From contig NZ_CP088923.1 in assembly GCF_021545845.1 (NCBI RefSeq), positions 992,001 to 1,056,000 of the forward strand: DNA of 64,000 nt, read 5' to 3'. Positions within the stretch are counted from its first letter, which is position 1. Each line of letters opens with the position of its first letter. A model generated the notes under the pieces. The model was not told where the DNA came from, made no database searches, and worked only from the letters and a program-made list of their open reading frames with translations. The DNA comes from Rhodanobacter thiooxydans. GTDB taxonomy: Bacteria; Pseudomonadota; Gammaproteobacteria; Xanthomonadales; Rhodanobacteraceae. The translations under genes were made by a program, and so were the position numbers. Below are positions 46,235 through 55,799 of the stretch, in pieces.

Positions 46235-47845
46235 TCAAAGATTCTGGTAATTCGGCCCCGAGCCGCCTTCCGGCGTGACCCAGGTGATGATTTCGTACGG
46301 GTCCTTGATGTCGCAGGTCTTGCAGTGCACGCAGTTGGCCGCGTTGACCTGCAGCCGCTTGCCGTGCGGGGCGCTGGTGTCTTCCACCATTTCGTAGACC
46401 GCGGCCGGGCAGAAGCGGGTGCAGGGGTTGTCGTATTCCTCGACGCACTTTGTGGCGCAGATGTCGGTGTCGGCCACGTGCAGGTGGACGGGCTGGTCCT
46501 CGTCGTGCTCGGTGGCGGCGAAGTACACGCCGGCGAGGCGATCGCGCGGGGGCAGCGGGCGCTGCACGTAGTCGCGCCTGGGTTCCTCCTGCTGGCCGAG
46601 TTTGTGCAGGCTGGACCAGTCGGCCTTGTTCTTCAGCGTCCACGGCGACAGGCCGCCGGTGACGGTTTCCCAGGCGGCGTTGAGCATGCCGAACCACAAG
46701 CCCTTCTTGAACGCGGGCTTGATGTTGCGCACCTTCTTCAGCTCGGCCATCGCGTCCGAGCCGCGCAGCTTCGCGTCGAAGCCGGCGGGGTCCAGGCCGT
46801 TCGCGGCCAGGTGCTCGGCAGCGAGCATGCCGCTCCTGATCGCCTGGTGCGTGCCTTTCACCTTCGGCACGTTGAGCAGGCCGGCGGTGTCGCCGATCAG
46901 CAGCGCGCCGGGCATCTCGCACTTGGGCAGCGACTGCCAGCCGCCGGTGACGATCGCGCGTGCGCCGGCGGAAAGGATGGTGCCGCCTTCCAGCAGCGGC
47001 AGGTTCATCGGGTGGTTCTTCCACTGCTGGAAGGCTTCCCACGGCTGGTACGCAGGGTCGCTGTAGTCGAGCCCGCTGACGTAGCCGAGCGCGATGCGGT
47101 CCTGGTCCAGGTGGTACATGAAGCTGCCGCCGTAGGTATGCGTGTCGGCGGGCCAGCCGAAGCTGTGCACGATCTTGCCCGGGGTGACGCGGCCGGGCGG
47201 CAGCTGCCACAGCTCCTTGATACCGATCGAGTAGCCCTGCGGGTCGCTGTCCCTGTCCAGCTGGAAGCGCTTGATCAGCTGCTTGGTGAGGCTGCCGCGC
47301 GCGCCTTCGGCCAGCACGGTGACCCTGGCCTTGATGTCGATGCCCTGGGTGTAGCCGGCCTTGTGCGAACCGTCCTTCGCCACGCCCATGTCGCCGATGC
47401 GCACGCCGGCGACCGAACCGTCCTCGTTGTAGATGTTGTCGGCGGCGGCGAAGCCGGGGAACACGTCCACGCCCAGCGCCTCGGCCTGCGGCGCCAGCCA
47501 CGCGCACATCGCGCCCAGCGAGACGATGAAGTTGCCGTGGTTCTTCATGCCCGGCGGCACCATCATCCTGCGCCCGCCGGTTTTCGACAGCAGCCAGAAT
47601 TCGTCCTCGCCAGCGGGTACGCAGATCGGCGGTGGGTTGTCGCGCCAGCCTGGCAGCAGCGCGTCCAGCGGCTGCGGCTCGATCACCGCGCCGGAGAGGA
47701 TCTGCGCGCCGACCGTCGAGGCCTTCTCGATCACGCACACGCTCGCTTCCGGCCTGATCTGCTTCAGGCGGATCGCGAACGACAGGCCGGCCGGCCCGGC
47801 ACCGACCACGACGACGTCGTATTCCATGGTTTCGCGTTCGCTCAT
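46235..47845 (-). CDS. Electron transfer flavoprotein-ubiquinone oxidoreductase
   Basis: A 536-residue ETF-QO carrying electrons from reduced ETF to ubiquinone at the inner membrane. It has the FAD site DVVVVGAGPAGLSFAIRLKQ, EKASTVGAQILSGAVI, the GDTAGLLNVPKVKGTHQAI region, and a C-terminal 4Fe-4S domain with cysteines in CATKCVEEYDNPCTRFCP and CVHCKTCDIKDPYEI. ATG at 47845 chosen (MSERETMEYDVVVVG); MEYD six codons later is possible. Its partners etfA/etfB are 6 kb away, separated by glycan and TA genes. Confidence 0.94.
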   Translation of the reverse strand: MSERETMEYDVVVVGAGPAGLSFAIRLKQIRPEASVCVIEKASTVGAQILSGAVIEPQPLDALLPGWRDNPPPICVPAGEDEFWLLSKTGGRRMMVPPGMKNHGNFIVSLGAMCAWLAPQAEALGVDVFPGFAAADNIYNEDGSVAGVRIGDMGVAKDGSHKAGYTQGIDIKARVTVLAEGARGSLTKQLIKRFQLDRDSDPQGYSIGIKELWQLPPGRVTPGKIVHSFGWPADTHTYGGSFMYHLDQDRIALGYVSGLDYSDPAYQPWEAFQQWKNHPMNLPLLEGGTILSAGARAIVTGGWQSLPKCEMPGALLIGDTAGLLNVPKVKGTHQAIRSGMLAAEHLAANGLDPAGFDAKLRGSDAMAELKKVRNIKPAFKKGLWFGMLNAAWETVTGGLSPWTLKNKADWSSLHKLGQQEEPRRDYVQRPLPPRDRLAGVYFAATEHDEDQPVHLHVADTDICATKCVEEYDNPCTRFCPAAVYEMVEDTSAPHGKRLQVNAANCVHCKTCDIKDPYEIITWVTPEGGSGPNYQNL

Positions 47846-48011
47846 GGCGGAATTCCTGATGCGGTTGAAGGTGCCGGTGTTGCCGTGCGTGCGGGTATGG
47901 ACCCAGGCCGCCATTGTCCGTTTTCGGGCGGCGGCCGGCAACGCGTGCTGCGCTACCGCTTGCAATCGATTCACCGGAGGCGGCGATAATCGGGCAACCC
48001 GAGGAGTGTCC

Positions 48012-49409
48012 ATGAATTCGATGCCGCCGATCGCCGACCTCGACCTGCGCCGTGCATCGCTGTGCCAGTTGCTGCACTGGCTGGCGGTGGGCCGGGTACA
48101 GCCGCAGGCGCTGGCGGATGTCTACCAGCAGGCGATCGAGCGGATCGATCCCGGCCTGCATGCCTATGTCGACCAGCGCTCCGGCCTGCTGCAGGACCAG
48201 GCGGAACTGGCCGACCGGCGCCGCCGCGACGGCGTGATCGGCCGGCTGGACGGCATCCCGATCGCGCTGAAGGACAACTTCGACATCGCCGGCTGGCCCA
48301 CGCGGGGCGGCCTGCCCGGCCGCGGCCGGCCGGTGCAGGAGGATTCCCACGTGGTGGCGCGGCTGCGCGCCTCCGGCGCGATGCTGCTGGGCAAGACCAA
48401 CATGGACGAGGGCGCGCTGGGCGCGGTCACCGACAACCCGCACTTCGGCGCCACCCACAACCCGTATCGCCACGGCTACACCGCCGGCGGCTCTTCCGGC
48501 GGCGCCGCGGCCGCGGTGGCCGCGGGGCTGGCGGTGGCCGCGGTCGGTTCGGACAGCCTCGGCTCGATCCGCATCCCGGCCAGCTACTGCGGCGTGTACG
48601 CGCTGAAGCCCACCCACGGCGAGATCTCCACCCGCGGCATGCTGCCGGCCGCGCGCCGGCTCGACGCGGTCGGCCTGCTCGCGCGCAGCGTGGAGGACCT
48701 CACCGTGCTGCTGCAGGTGCTCGCCGGCTACGACGCCGACGATGCGCGTTCGCGCCGGCGCCGGGTCGCGTTCGCGCTGCCGGACTGGGAGCCGGGCAAC
48801 CTGCGCACCGGCCTGCTGCCGGATCTCGCCGCGCTGGGCGTGCAGCCGGACGTGATCGAGGTGTTCGAGGCGGCGCTGGCGAAGCTGCCGCACGCGCTGG
48901 GCGACTTGCGCACGGTCGACTTCGCCGACTGGGATTTCGCCCGCACCCGCCGCGCCGGCCTGCTGCTGATGGAGGCGGAGATGCTCGGCACCTTCGCCGC
49001 GGACCTGGCCAGCACCGAACGCCCGGTCTCCGGGCGTTTTCACCGCCTGCTCGGTTACGCCGCCGGCAAAAGCGCCGCCGACTATGCACGGGCCGACCGC
49101 GTGCTCGACTCAGCCACGCTGAAGATGCGCCGGCTGTTCGCCCAGGTCGACGTGCTGGTGCTGCCCACCACGCCGCAGGGTGCATTCCCGCTGGACGGCC
49201 CGGTGCCGGATTCACAGGCCGACCTCACCAGTTTCGCCAGCCTGGCCGGTTGCCCGGCGGTGAGCCTGCCGATGGGCACGCTGCCGAACGGCATGCCGGT
49301 GGGCCTGCAACTGGTCGGCGCGCGCGGCTCGGACCTGCGTCTGCTGGAACTGGCCGCGGTGTGCGCGGCCACGCTGGATGCCGAGCCGGTGTATCCGGCG
49401 ATCGCCTGA
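48012..49409 (+). CDS. Amidase-signature hydrolase (GatA-like)
   Basis: A 465-residue amidase-signature enzyme with the Ser-cisSer-Lys triad: K87 in IALKDNFD, S162 in TAGGSSGGAAAA and S185 in GSDSLGSIRIPAS (the family usually has GTDTGGS, so Leu replaces one Gly). It hydrolyses an amide of unknown identity; it lacks adjacent gatB/gatC, so it is not the tRNA amidotransferase subunit by context. GAGGAG precedes the ATG and CGATAAT, a -10-like box, is at 47984-47990. Confidence 0.88.
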   Translation: MNSMPPIADLDLRRASLCQLLHWLAVGRVQPQALADVYQQAIERIDPGLHAYVDQRSGLLQDQAELADRRRRDGVIGRLDGIPIALKDNFDIAGWPTRGGLPGRGRPVQEDSHVVARLRASGAMLLGKTNMDEGALGAVTDNPHFGATHNPYRHGYTAGGSSGGAAAAVAAGLAVAAVGSDSLGSIRIPASYCGVYALKPTHGEISTRGMLPAARRLDAVGLLARSVEDLTVLLQVLAGYDADDARSRRRRVAFALPDWEPGNLRTGLLPDLAALGVQPDVIEVFEAALAKLPHALGDLRTVDFADWDFARTRRAGLLLMEAEMLGTFAADLASTERPVSGRFHRLLGYAAGKSAADYARADRVLDSATLKMRRLFAQVDVLVLPTTPQGAFPLDGPVPDSQADLTSFASLAGCPAVSLPMGTLPNGMPVGLQLVGARGSDLRLLELAAVCAATLDAEPVYPAIA

Positions 49410-49843
49410 GGGCATCCCGGCAACTCCCGCTCGCACCGCCCGGCCGCGCAACGGGACGTCCGTAGAGGAAACCTCCAACGTCCGTCATTCCAGCGCAAGC
49501 TGGACCAGTGCGAAGCACGCAGAACGTCCGAAGGACGGCCCCGAAGGGGCGAGTGCAGCGAGTCATCCAGTGCACTGGATGCTCATGGGTTTTGGAGACG
49601 CTGGATGACCGGCGTTCGCCGTTGAAAGGCTCCTCCGGCTTATGCCGGGATGACGAACAAGAAACCGGTTGTTTGATGCTCTCGAGAGGCGGGCTCGCCC
49701 GTGATTTCGTTGAAAAGCATATGCCCTGTACGTGCCCCACGGCGCGCCGAGGTTATTTCGGAACCCCGCCGGCGATCGCGTAACATGCTTCGATGACCGG
49801 CGCGCGATGGCGCGTCCGCGCAAGACCAGCTTGGGTTCCACGC
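49410..49843. other. Repeat-containing intergenic region before cysD
   Basis: No supported gene lies in these 434 bases. GTCATTCCAGCGCAAGCTGG (49482-49501) and CCGGGATGACGAACAAGAAA (49643-49662) look like the two ends of a dispersed element typical of this bacterial group, and CAGTGCACTGGATG with GCTGGATGACC lies between. A second, shorter palindrome (CGAAGGACGGCC CCGAAGG) lies inside. The cysD promoter is probably near 49780 (TAACAT), but is not convincing. Confidence 0.5.
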
Positions 49844-50761
49844 ATGAGCACAGACAACGCGCCGACGCATTCGCATCTGGACGAACTGGAGGCGGAAAGC
49901 ATCCACATCTTCCGCGAGGTGGCGGCCAGCTTCCGCCACCCGGTTATGCTGTATTCGATCGGCAAGGATTCCTCGGTGCTGCTGCACCTGCTGCGCAAGG
50001 CCTTCTACCCGGCGAAGCCGCCGCTGCCGCTGCTGCACGTGGACACCACCTGGAAATTCCGCGAGATGATCGCGTTCCGCGACCAGGTGGCCGCGGCCGG
50101 CGACGTGCAGGTGCTGGTGCACATCAACGAAGAAGGCGTGCGCCAGGGCATCTCGCCGCTCACCCACGGCGCCACCGTGCACACCGACGTGATGAAGACC
50201 CAGGCACTGAAGCAGGCGCTGGACCGGTACGGCTTCGACGCGGCGATCGGCGGCGCCCGCCGCGACGAAGAGAAGTCGCGCGCGAAGGAACGTGTGTTCT
50301 CCTTCCGCAACGGGCAGCACCGCTGGGACCCGAAGCGCCAGCGCCCGGAATTCTGGCATACGTACAACACGCAGATCCGCAAGGGCGAGAGCGTGCGGGT
50401 GTTCCCGCTGTCCAACTGGACCGAGATGGACGTGTGGCTCTACATCCGCCGCGAGGGCATCCCGGTGGTGCCGCTGTACTTCGCCAGACCGCGCCCGGTG
50501 GTGGCGCGCGACGGCGCCCTGATCATGGCCGACGACGAGCGCCTCACGCTGCGCGCGGGCGAAGCGGTGCAAATGCGCGAAGTGCGCTTCCGCACGCTCG
50601 GCTGCTACCCGCTCACCGGCGCGGTGGAATCGTCCGCCGACACGCTGGACAAGATCATCGCCGAGATGGCCGACTCTCGCAGCTCCGAGCGGCAGGGCCG
50701 GGTGATCGACCAGGACCCCGACGCCTCGATGGAGCGCAAGAAGCTGGAGGGCTACTTCTGA
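49844..50761 (+). CDS. cysD: Sulfate adenylyltransferase small subunit
   Basis: A 305-residue ATP-PPase-fold subunit that with CysN makes APS from ATP and sulfate. Motifs: [20 protein letters not shown] (PP-loop), [29 protein letters not shown], and [14 protein letters not shown]. The ATG at 49844 gives [20 protein letters not shown]. Its TGA shares one base with the cysNC ATG (TGATG), so the two are coupled. Confidence 0.95.
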   Translation: MSTDNAPTHSHLDELEAESIHIFREVAASFRHPVMLYSIGKDSSVLLHLLRKAFYPAKPPLPLLHVDTTWKFREMIAFRDQVAAAGDVQVLVHINEEGVRQGISPLTHGATVHTDVMKTQALKQALDRYGFDAAIGGARRDEEKSRAKERVFSFRNGQHRWDPKRQRPEFWHTYNTQIRKGESVRVFPLSNWTEMDVWLYIRREGIPVVPLYFARPRPVVARDGALIMADDERLTLRAGEAVQMREVRFRTLGCYPLTGAVESSADTLDKIIAEMADSRSSERQGRVIDQDPDASMERKKLEGYF

Positions 50762-52653
50762 TGGCCGCGCCGACTGCTTCCGCCATCACGCCTGCAGGCG
50801 CCGAGAAGAGCCTGCTGCGCTTCATCACCTGCGGCAGCGTGGACGACGGCAAGAGCACCCTGCTCGGGCGTCTGCTGTACGACGCCGGCACGGTGCCGGA
50901 CGACCAGCTCGCCGCGCTGGCGCGCGACAGCCGCCGGCTGCATGCCGATGCAGGCGACACGCTGGACTTCGCCCTGCTCACCGACGGGCTGGACGCGGAG
51001 CGCGAGCAGGGCATCACGATCGACGTCGCCTACCGCTACTTCCACACCGCGCGGCGCAGCTTCATCGTGGCCGACTGCCCCGGCCACGAGCAGTACACCC
51101 GCAACATGGCCACCGGCGCCTCCAACGCCGAGCTGGCGGTGGTGCTGGTGGACGCGCGCAAGGGCCTGCTGCCGCAGACCCGTCGACATACATATATATG
51201 TGCGCTGCTGGGCATCCGCCAGGTGGTGCTGGCGGTGAACAAGATGGACCTGGTCGATGGCGACGAGGCCGTCTACCGCGAGATCAGCGAAGCCTACCGG
51301 GCGCTGGCGCAGGGGCTGGGCATCGCCCGCGTGGAATGCCTGCCGGTGATCGCGCCGGGCGGCGACAACGTGGGCACGCGTTCCGCGCGCATGCCCTGGT
51401 ACCAGGGCCCCAGCCTGCTGGAGCTGCTGGAATCGGCCGATGCGGCACCGGCCCGGGCAGCGGATTTCCGCATGCCGGTGCAGTGGGTGAACCGGCCCGA
51501 CCAGTCGTTTCGCGGCTACGCCGGCACGATCTGCGGCGGCCGCGTGGCGAAGGGCGACGAGGTGGTGGTGCAGCCCGGCCTGCAGCGGGCACGCATCGAG
51601 CGCATCGTCACCGCCGACGGCGAACTGGAGAGCGCGGGCGACGGCCAGGCGGTGACGTTGTGCCTGGACCGCGAGCTGGACGCCAGCCGCGGCGACGTGA
51701 TCGCCGACGCGCTGCGCCCCGCGCCGGTGGCCGACCAGTTCACCTGCCACTTGCTGTGGCTGGGCGACAGTGCGCTGCTGCCCAATCGCGCCTACTGGCT
51801 GAAGCTCGGCACGCGCACGGTCAACGCGCGGGTGATGGCGATCAAGCACAAGGTGGACGTCAACAGCCAGGCCCGGCTGGCCGCGCGCAACCTGGAACTC
51901 AACGAGGTCGGCTACTGCACGCTCGGCCTGGACGAGGAGGTCGCGTTCGAGGCCTACGCGGACAACCGCACGCTTGGCGGCTTCATCCTGATCGACCGCC
52001 AGAGCAACGCCACGGTGGCCTGCGGCATGCTCGACTTCGCGCTCGGCCGCTCGGCCAACGTGCACTGGCAGCATGTCGACATCGACAAGTCCGTGCGTGC
52101 CGCCAGCAAGGGGCAGCAGCCGCTGTGCCTGTGGTTCACCGGCCTGTCCGGCGCCGGCAAGTCCACCGTCGCCAACCTGGTCGAGCGCCGCCTGCATGCG
52201 CTGGGCTGCCACACCTACCTGCTCGACGGCGACAACGTGCGCCACGGCATCAACCGCGACCTGGGCTTCACTCCGGAGGATCGCGTGGAGAACATCCGCC
52301 GCATCGCCGAGGTGGCGCACCTGATGGTGGACGCCGGGCTGATCGTGCTGGTCAGCGTGATCTCGCCGTACCGCAGCGAGCGGCAGTCGGCGCGCGAGCT
52401 GTTCGCGGCCTCGGAATTCATGGAGGTGTTCGTCGACACGCCGCTGGAGGAATGCGAGCGGCGCGATCCCAAGGGGCTGTACCGCAAGGCCCGTGCCGGC
52501 GCGATCCGCAACTTCACCGGCATCGACGCGCCGTACGAGCGCCCCGAGGCGCCGGACATCCACCTGGCGGGCGCGGGGCGGCGGCCGGAGGAACTGGCCG
52601 AACAGGTGGTGGCGCGGATCGCGGCCACGCTGGACGGCGGCGCGGAAGACTGA
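50761..52653 (+). CDS. cysNC: Bifunctional sulfate adenylyltransferase large subunit / APS kinase
   Basis: A 630-residue fusion. Residues 1-435 form the CysN GTPase: P-loop GSVDDGKST (25-33), [12 protein letters not shown] (105-116), NKMDLV and domain II/III beta barrels. Residues about 445-630 form CysC, APS kinase, with P-loop GLSGAGKST (461-469), [16 protein letters not shown] and [20 protein letters not shown]. It makes PAPS for sulfate reduction or sulfation. The N-terminal methionine starts one base into the cysD stop. An AT-rich codon patch is at 51185-51203. Confidence 0.95.
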   Translation: MAAPTASAITPAGAEKSLLRFITCGSVDDGKSTLLGRLLYDAGTVPDDQLAALARDSRRLHADAGDTLDFALLTDGLDAEREQGITIDVAYRYFHTARRSFIVADCPGHEQYTRNMATGASNAELAVVLVDARKGLLPQTRRHTYICALLGIRQVVLAVNKMDLVDGDEAVYREISEAYRALAQGLGIARVECLPVIAPGGDNVGTRSARMPWYQGPSLLELLESADAAPARAADFRMPVQWVNRPDQSFRGYAGTICGGRVAKGDEVVVQPGLQRARIERIVTADGELESAGDGQAVTLCLDRELDASRGDVIADALRPAPVADQFTCHLLWLGDSALLPNRAYWLKLGTRTVNARVMAIKHKVDVNSQARLAARNLELNEVGYCTLGLDEEVAFEAYADNRTLGGFILIDRQSNATVACGMLDFALGRSANVHWQHVDIDKSVRAASKGQQPLCLWFTGLSGAGKSTVANLVERRLHALGCHTYLLDGDNVRHGINRDLGFTPEDRVENIRRIAEVAHLMVDAGLIVLVSVISPYRSERQSARELFAASEFMEVFVDTPLEECERRDPKGLYRKARAGAIRNFTGIDAPYERPEAPDIHLAGAGRRPEELAEQVVARIAATLDGGAED

Positions 52654-52741
52654 CGCGCCGCGGCCAACGGCCGCGCACCGCTTGGATTGCCCGGGGCCGG
52701 CGGCGATAATGCGGGACTTCCTCCCGCCAGGCGACCCCGCG

Positions 52742-53842
52742 ATGACCGAGAAAACCGTACTCAACGCCACCCACCGCGCGCTCGGGGCGCGCATGGTCGA
52801 TTTCGGCGGCTGGGACATGCCGATCAACTACGGCTCGCAGATCGAGGAACATCACGCGGTGCGCCGCGACGCCGGCATGTTCGACGTCTCGCACATGACC
52901 GTGATCGACCTGCATGGCGCGCGCACGAAGGACTTTCTGCGCCATCTGCTGGCCAACAGCGTGGACAAGCTCAAGGCGCACGGCAAGGCGCTGTACTCGT
53001 GCATGCTGAACGAGCAGGGCGGGGTGATCGACGATCTGATCGTGTACTTCCTCGGCGACGAGTTCTACCGGCTGGTGGTGAACGCCGCCACCCGCGCCAA
53101 GGATCTGGCCTGGATCGAGCAGCAGGCGAAGGCGTTCGACGTGCAGGTGAAGGAGCGTCCCGAGTTCGCCATGATCGCGGTACAGGGTCCGCACGCGCGC
53201 GCGAAGGTGCTTGGCGTGCTGCACGAGATGGATCGCCCGCGCATCGAGAAGCTGGGCAAGTTCGCCGCCGCCGCCGCGCAGGGCCCGCATGGCATGCCGC
53301 TGTTCGTGGCGCGTACCGGCTATACCGGCGAGGACGGTTTCGAGATCATCGTGCCGGCCGAGCATGCCGTGGCGCTGTGGGAGGCGCTGGCCGCCGTCGG
53401 CGTGAAGCCGGCCGGCCTCGGCGCGCGCGACACGCTGCGGCTGGAAGCCGGCATGAATCTCTACGGCCAGGACATGGACGAGACGGTTTCGCCGTGGGAA
53501 GCCAACCTCGGCTGGACCATCGCGCTGGACGAGGGCCGCGATTTCATCGGCCGCAAGGTGCTGGAGGCGCAGAAGGCCGCCGGCGTGAAGCGCGTGATGG
53601 TTGGCCTGGTGCTGGACGAGAAGGGCGTGCTGCGCCACGGCCAGAAGGTGCTCACCGCCAACGGCGAGGGCGAAATCCTCTCCGGCAGCTTCGCACCGAC
53701 CCTCGACAAGGCGGTGGCGTTCGCGCGCATCCCCGTCGGCGAGCCGGGCGCCATCCGCGTGGACATCCGCGGCCGCGAAGTGCCGGTGCGCCTGGTGAAA
53801 TACCCGTTCGTGCGCGACGGCAAGCCCTGCGAAGGGATCTGA
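52742..53842 (+). CDS. gcvT: Glycine cleavage system T protein (aminomethyltransferase)
   Basis: A 366-residue aminomethyltransferase handing the glycine methylene group to tetrahydrofolate. [72 protein letters not shown] and the [15 protein letters not shown] end are characteristic. It stands upstream of gcvH with a 91-base spacer that has its own -10-like box. CGATAAT lies 33 bases before the ATG. I see no glycine riboswitch in the short leader; gcvP is not in the window. Confidence 0.95.
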   Translation: MTEKTVLNATHRALGARMVDFGGWDMPINYGSQIEEHHAVRRDAGMFDVSHMTVIDLHGARTKDFLRHLLANSVDKLKAHGKALYSCMLNEQGGVIDDLIVYFLGDEFYRLVVNAATRAKDLAWIEQQAKAFDVQVKERPEFAMIAVQGPHARAKVLGVLHEMDRPRIEKLGKFAAAAAQGPHGMPLFVARTGYTGEDGFEIIVPAEHAVALWEALAAVGVKPAGLGARDTLRLEAGMNLYGQDMDETVSPWEANLGWTIALDEGRDFIGRKVLEAQKAAGVKRVMVGLVLDEKGVLRHGQKVLTANGEGEILSGSFAPTLDKAVAFARIPVGEPGAIRVDIRGREVPVRLVKYPFVRDGKPCEGI

Positions 53843-53882
53843 GCGACATCGCGCCGCAGTACATTCTTCCCCGGCGGATATC

Positions 53883-53890
53883 GCTAGAAT
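53883..53890 (+). promoter_or_regulatory. Putative -10 element (GCTAGAAT) of gcvH
   Basis: Identical to the octamers at 2610 and 21244, and 43 bases before the gcvH ATG. It suggests that gcvH can be transcribed independently of gcvT. Confidence 0.45.
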
Positions 53891-53933
53891 CACCGCCGGC
53901 AACCCGACCCAACCCAACGACTGGACCCCGATC

Positions 53934-54329
53934 ATGAGCGAGATTCCCGGCGATCTGAAATTCCTCAAGTCCCACGAGTGGGCCCGCGCCGAAGACGACG
54001 GCCTGGTCCGGGTGGGTATCTCCGACCACGCGCAGGACCAGCTCGGCGACCTGGTCTACGTCGAGCTGCCGGAAGTCGGCTCCGCCGTGAAAGCGGGGAG
54101 CGGCGCCGCCGTGGTGGAATCGGTGAAGGCCGCCTCGGACATCTACTCGCCGGTGTCCGGCGAGGTCGTCGCGGTCAACGAGCTGCTCAACGACAAGCCC
54201 GAGACCATCAACGAGGACGCCTTCGGCGAAGGCTGGATCTTCCTGGTGCGCCCGAGCGACCGCGTCGAACTCGACGAGCTGCTCGACGCCAACGACTACG
54301 CGGAACTGGTCGAGAACGAAGACCACTGA
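53934..54329 (+). CDS. gcvH: Glycine cleavage system H protein
   Basis: A 131-residue lipoyl-carrier protein. The lipoylation lysine lies in [20 protein letters not shown] (about K69 in ESVKAAS). [20 protein letters not shown] and GEGWIFLV are family-typical. A GCTAGAAT box at 53883-53890 indicates an own promoter within the gcvT-gcvH spacer. Confidence 0.95.
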   Translation: MSEIPGDLKFLKSHEWARAEDDGLVRVGISDHAQDQLGDLVYVELPEVGSAVKAGSGAAVVESVKAASDIYSPVSGEVVAVNELLNDKPETINEDAFGEGWIFLVRPSDRVELDELLDANDYAELVENEDH

Positions 54330-54356
54330 AGTCGCGCGCGAGCATGCCCGACCCTG

Positions 54357-54386
54357 CCGGCCGCCCAGTGCGGCCGGTGTCGTTTT
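54357..54386 (+). terminator. Rho-independent-like terminator after gcvH
   Basis: CCGGCCGC, loop CCAGT, and GCGGCCGG form a GC-rich stem (54357-54377) followed by TGTCGTTTTG. The rest of the 609-base gap (54330-54938) holds a palindrome at 54552 and met-box-like octamers at 54766; no gene is supported in it. Confidence 0.65.
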
Positions 54387-54551
54387 GTCGCAGTGATCCG
54401 TGCCCGCGTGGTGCGCGCGGCAGGCGTTGCGCAAGCGCATCTCGTCGACGCGGTGGTGCCAGCGATGACTTCGCGCGATCGTCTTGCGCGAGGTCGCCGC
54501 CGCCGATGTCACGCCTTCCGTTCGCGTCGCCCGAGCCCGGACGGGGCGATC

Positions 54552-54569
54552 GCGAAAAATATTTTTCGC
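54552..54569. promoter_or_regulatory. Perfect 18-base AT-rich palindrome
   Basis: GCGAAAAATATTTTTCGC is a perfect 18-base palindrome, standing out in a GC-rich intergenic region between gcvH and the metJ fusion gene. It may be a protein-binding site; the A/T tracts could also bend DNA. No known consensus is claimed. Confidence 0.5.
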
Positions 54570-54765
54570 CTGGCCGGGACGCGGACCGGACCGCTTCCGG
54601 TCGTGTTCCGTTCATCTGCAGGCAGCTTGTCGGCGACCCGGAAAGTGCTTCGTGCTGAAGGCTTCGTGTAGCGGCCGTTTCAATGGCCACTGCGGGGATT
54701 GGCCTTGAAATCGTTGTGTACCAACGGTTTAGGGAGTAAGGCCGATTTATTGAAGAAAATACTAT

Positions 54766-54781
54766 GGACGTCCAGACGTCT
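54766..54781 (+). promoter_or_regulatory. Tandem met-box-like octamers (MetJ operator candidate)
   Basis: GGACGTCC (54766-54773) and AGACGTCT (54774-54781) abut exactly. The MetJ consensus is AGACGTCT, and MetJ dimers bind cooperatively to two or more adjacent octamers, so this is a textbook-like minimal operator. It is 157 bases ahead of the metJ fusion ATG, arguing for autoregulation with a longish leader. Confidence 0.7.
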
Positions 54782-54938
54782 ATTTGATTAATCCGCATGA
54801 TACCCCGCAAGCCTTGGTGCGGAAGGCCTCGGGCCGATTTGGAATGGTTGGAAAAGGGTTGATTTGATGATTGAAATCAATTGACAGCCGAAATCTTCGG
54901 GGATAGCTTTCGCAACAGATCACAGGGAATGGGTTTTC

Positions 54939-55472
54939 ATGGCGACAACGAAGTACATCAAGCCGTATGTCGAGCACGGTGAAAAGGCCAACGCAGTACG
55001 CAAGATCACCGTCTCGATTCCGCTGCACGTGCTGCGGCGGCTTTCTGATTTGCGCACCCACCGCCAAGTGAACAATCTTCGGCACGCCACCAACAGCGAT
55101 TTGTTGGTCGAGGCGTTCCTGCACGCTTTTACTGGGCAACCACTGCCAACTGATGAGGAGCTGAGACGAACCATGGCCACTGCCAAGAAATCCGCTGTAA
55201 AGAAACCGGCCGCCAAGAAGGCCGCCGCCAAGAAACCCGCCGTGAAGAAGGCCGCCGCCAAGAAGCCGGTTGCCAAGAAGCCGGCCGCCAAGAAGGCTGC
55301 CGCCAGGAAGTCGGCCAAGAAGGCCACCGCCAAGAAGCCGGCGGCCGCCAAGAAAGCCGCGGTGAAGAAGGTTGCGAAGAAGGCTGCGCCGAAGAAGGCC
55401 GCCGCCAAGAAAGCTGCACCGGCCAAGGTGGTGAAGGCCACCAAGACCGCGAAGACCAAAGCGAAGAAGTAA
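54939..55472 (+). CDS. metJ: MetJ methionine repressor with C-terminal histone-H1-like tail
   Basis: A 177-residue protein. Residues 1-77 are a MetJ core: [20 protein letters not shown] with the DNA-contacting beta strand (KITVSIPL, 23-30), [20 protein letters not shown] and [19 protein letters not shown], nearly identical to E. coli MetJ in the ribbon-helix-helix and S-adenosylmethionine pocket region. From residue 78 the usual 26-residue C-terminal end is replaced by about 100 residues of Lys/Ala/Pro repeats ([10 protein letters not shown]), like AlgP or histone H1 tails. The single uninterrupted frame uses varied synonymous codons. It likely represses methionine genes with SAM; the tail may bind DNA nonspecifically, which is inference. 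CAGGGAATGGG lies before the ATG. Confidence 0.9.
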   Translation: MATTKYIKPYVEHGEKANAVRKITVSIPLHVLRRLSDLRTHRQVNNLRHATNSDLLVEAFLHAFTGQPLPTDEELRRTMATAKKSAVKKPAAKKAAAKKPAVKKAAAKKPVAKKPAAKKAAARKSAKKATAKKPAAAKKAAVKKVAKKAAPKKAAAKKAAPAKVVKATKTAKTKAKK

Positions 55473-55513
55473 GGCGACACGCGACACCCCACAATAAGAT
55501 TAGCCATCGACTT

Positions 55514-55580
55514 CTCTCCCCGCGGTGCCCAGCGCGGGGAGAGCACTTCGAGAAGCCTTCGTCCCGGCCTGGCCGGGACG
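55514..55580 (+). terminator. Two hairpins after the metJ fusion gene
   Basis: CTCTCCCCGCG/CGCGGGGAGAG (55514-55543) and CGTCCCGGCC T GGCCGGGACG (55560-55580, followed by CTTCGTTT) are two strong stems in tandem. The second is terminator-like. The remaining gap to 55799 shows nothing recognisable. Confidence 0.7.
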
Positions 55581-55799
55581 CTTCGTTTCAGGGGCGGGAA
55601 AATCCTCGTCTGATGCGCCCGGTCACGCTCGCCTGCACCGGGTTTCCGGCCGTTGCCGTGACAGCGCGCATGATTTGCCGTGCTGCGCCGTTGGAGTTAC
55701 CTTCTGCATATCCGCGCCGCGGTGAATCCGGGGGATTCGCCGCTCCTGGATGGACAGGGGGAAAAAGCGCGGGTATCTGTCGATACTCAGTGAGAGACC

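Noticed and set aside
46002..49043. A 1013-codon minus-strand open frame
   Set aside because: It runs across etf-QO in another frame and antisense to the amidase, and has low-complexity composition.
52654..52741. Glycine riboswitch before gcvT
   Set aside because: The leader is only 88 bases after cysNC and shows no tandem aptamer pattern.
54339..54708. Small plus-strand frames between gcvH and the metJ fusion gene
   Set aside because: They lack ribosome-binding sites and recognisable sequence, and the region carries a terminator, a palindrome and operator-like sites instead.
55129..55546. Antisense frames over the lysine-rich tail of the MetJ fusion
   Set aside because: They are low-complexity (Leu/Gly/Ala or Trp/Pro) shadows of the AAKKP repeats.
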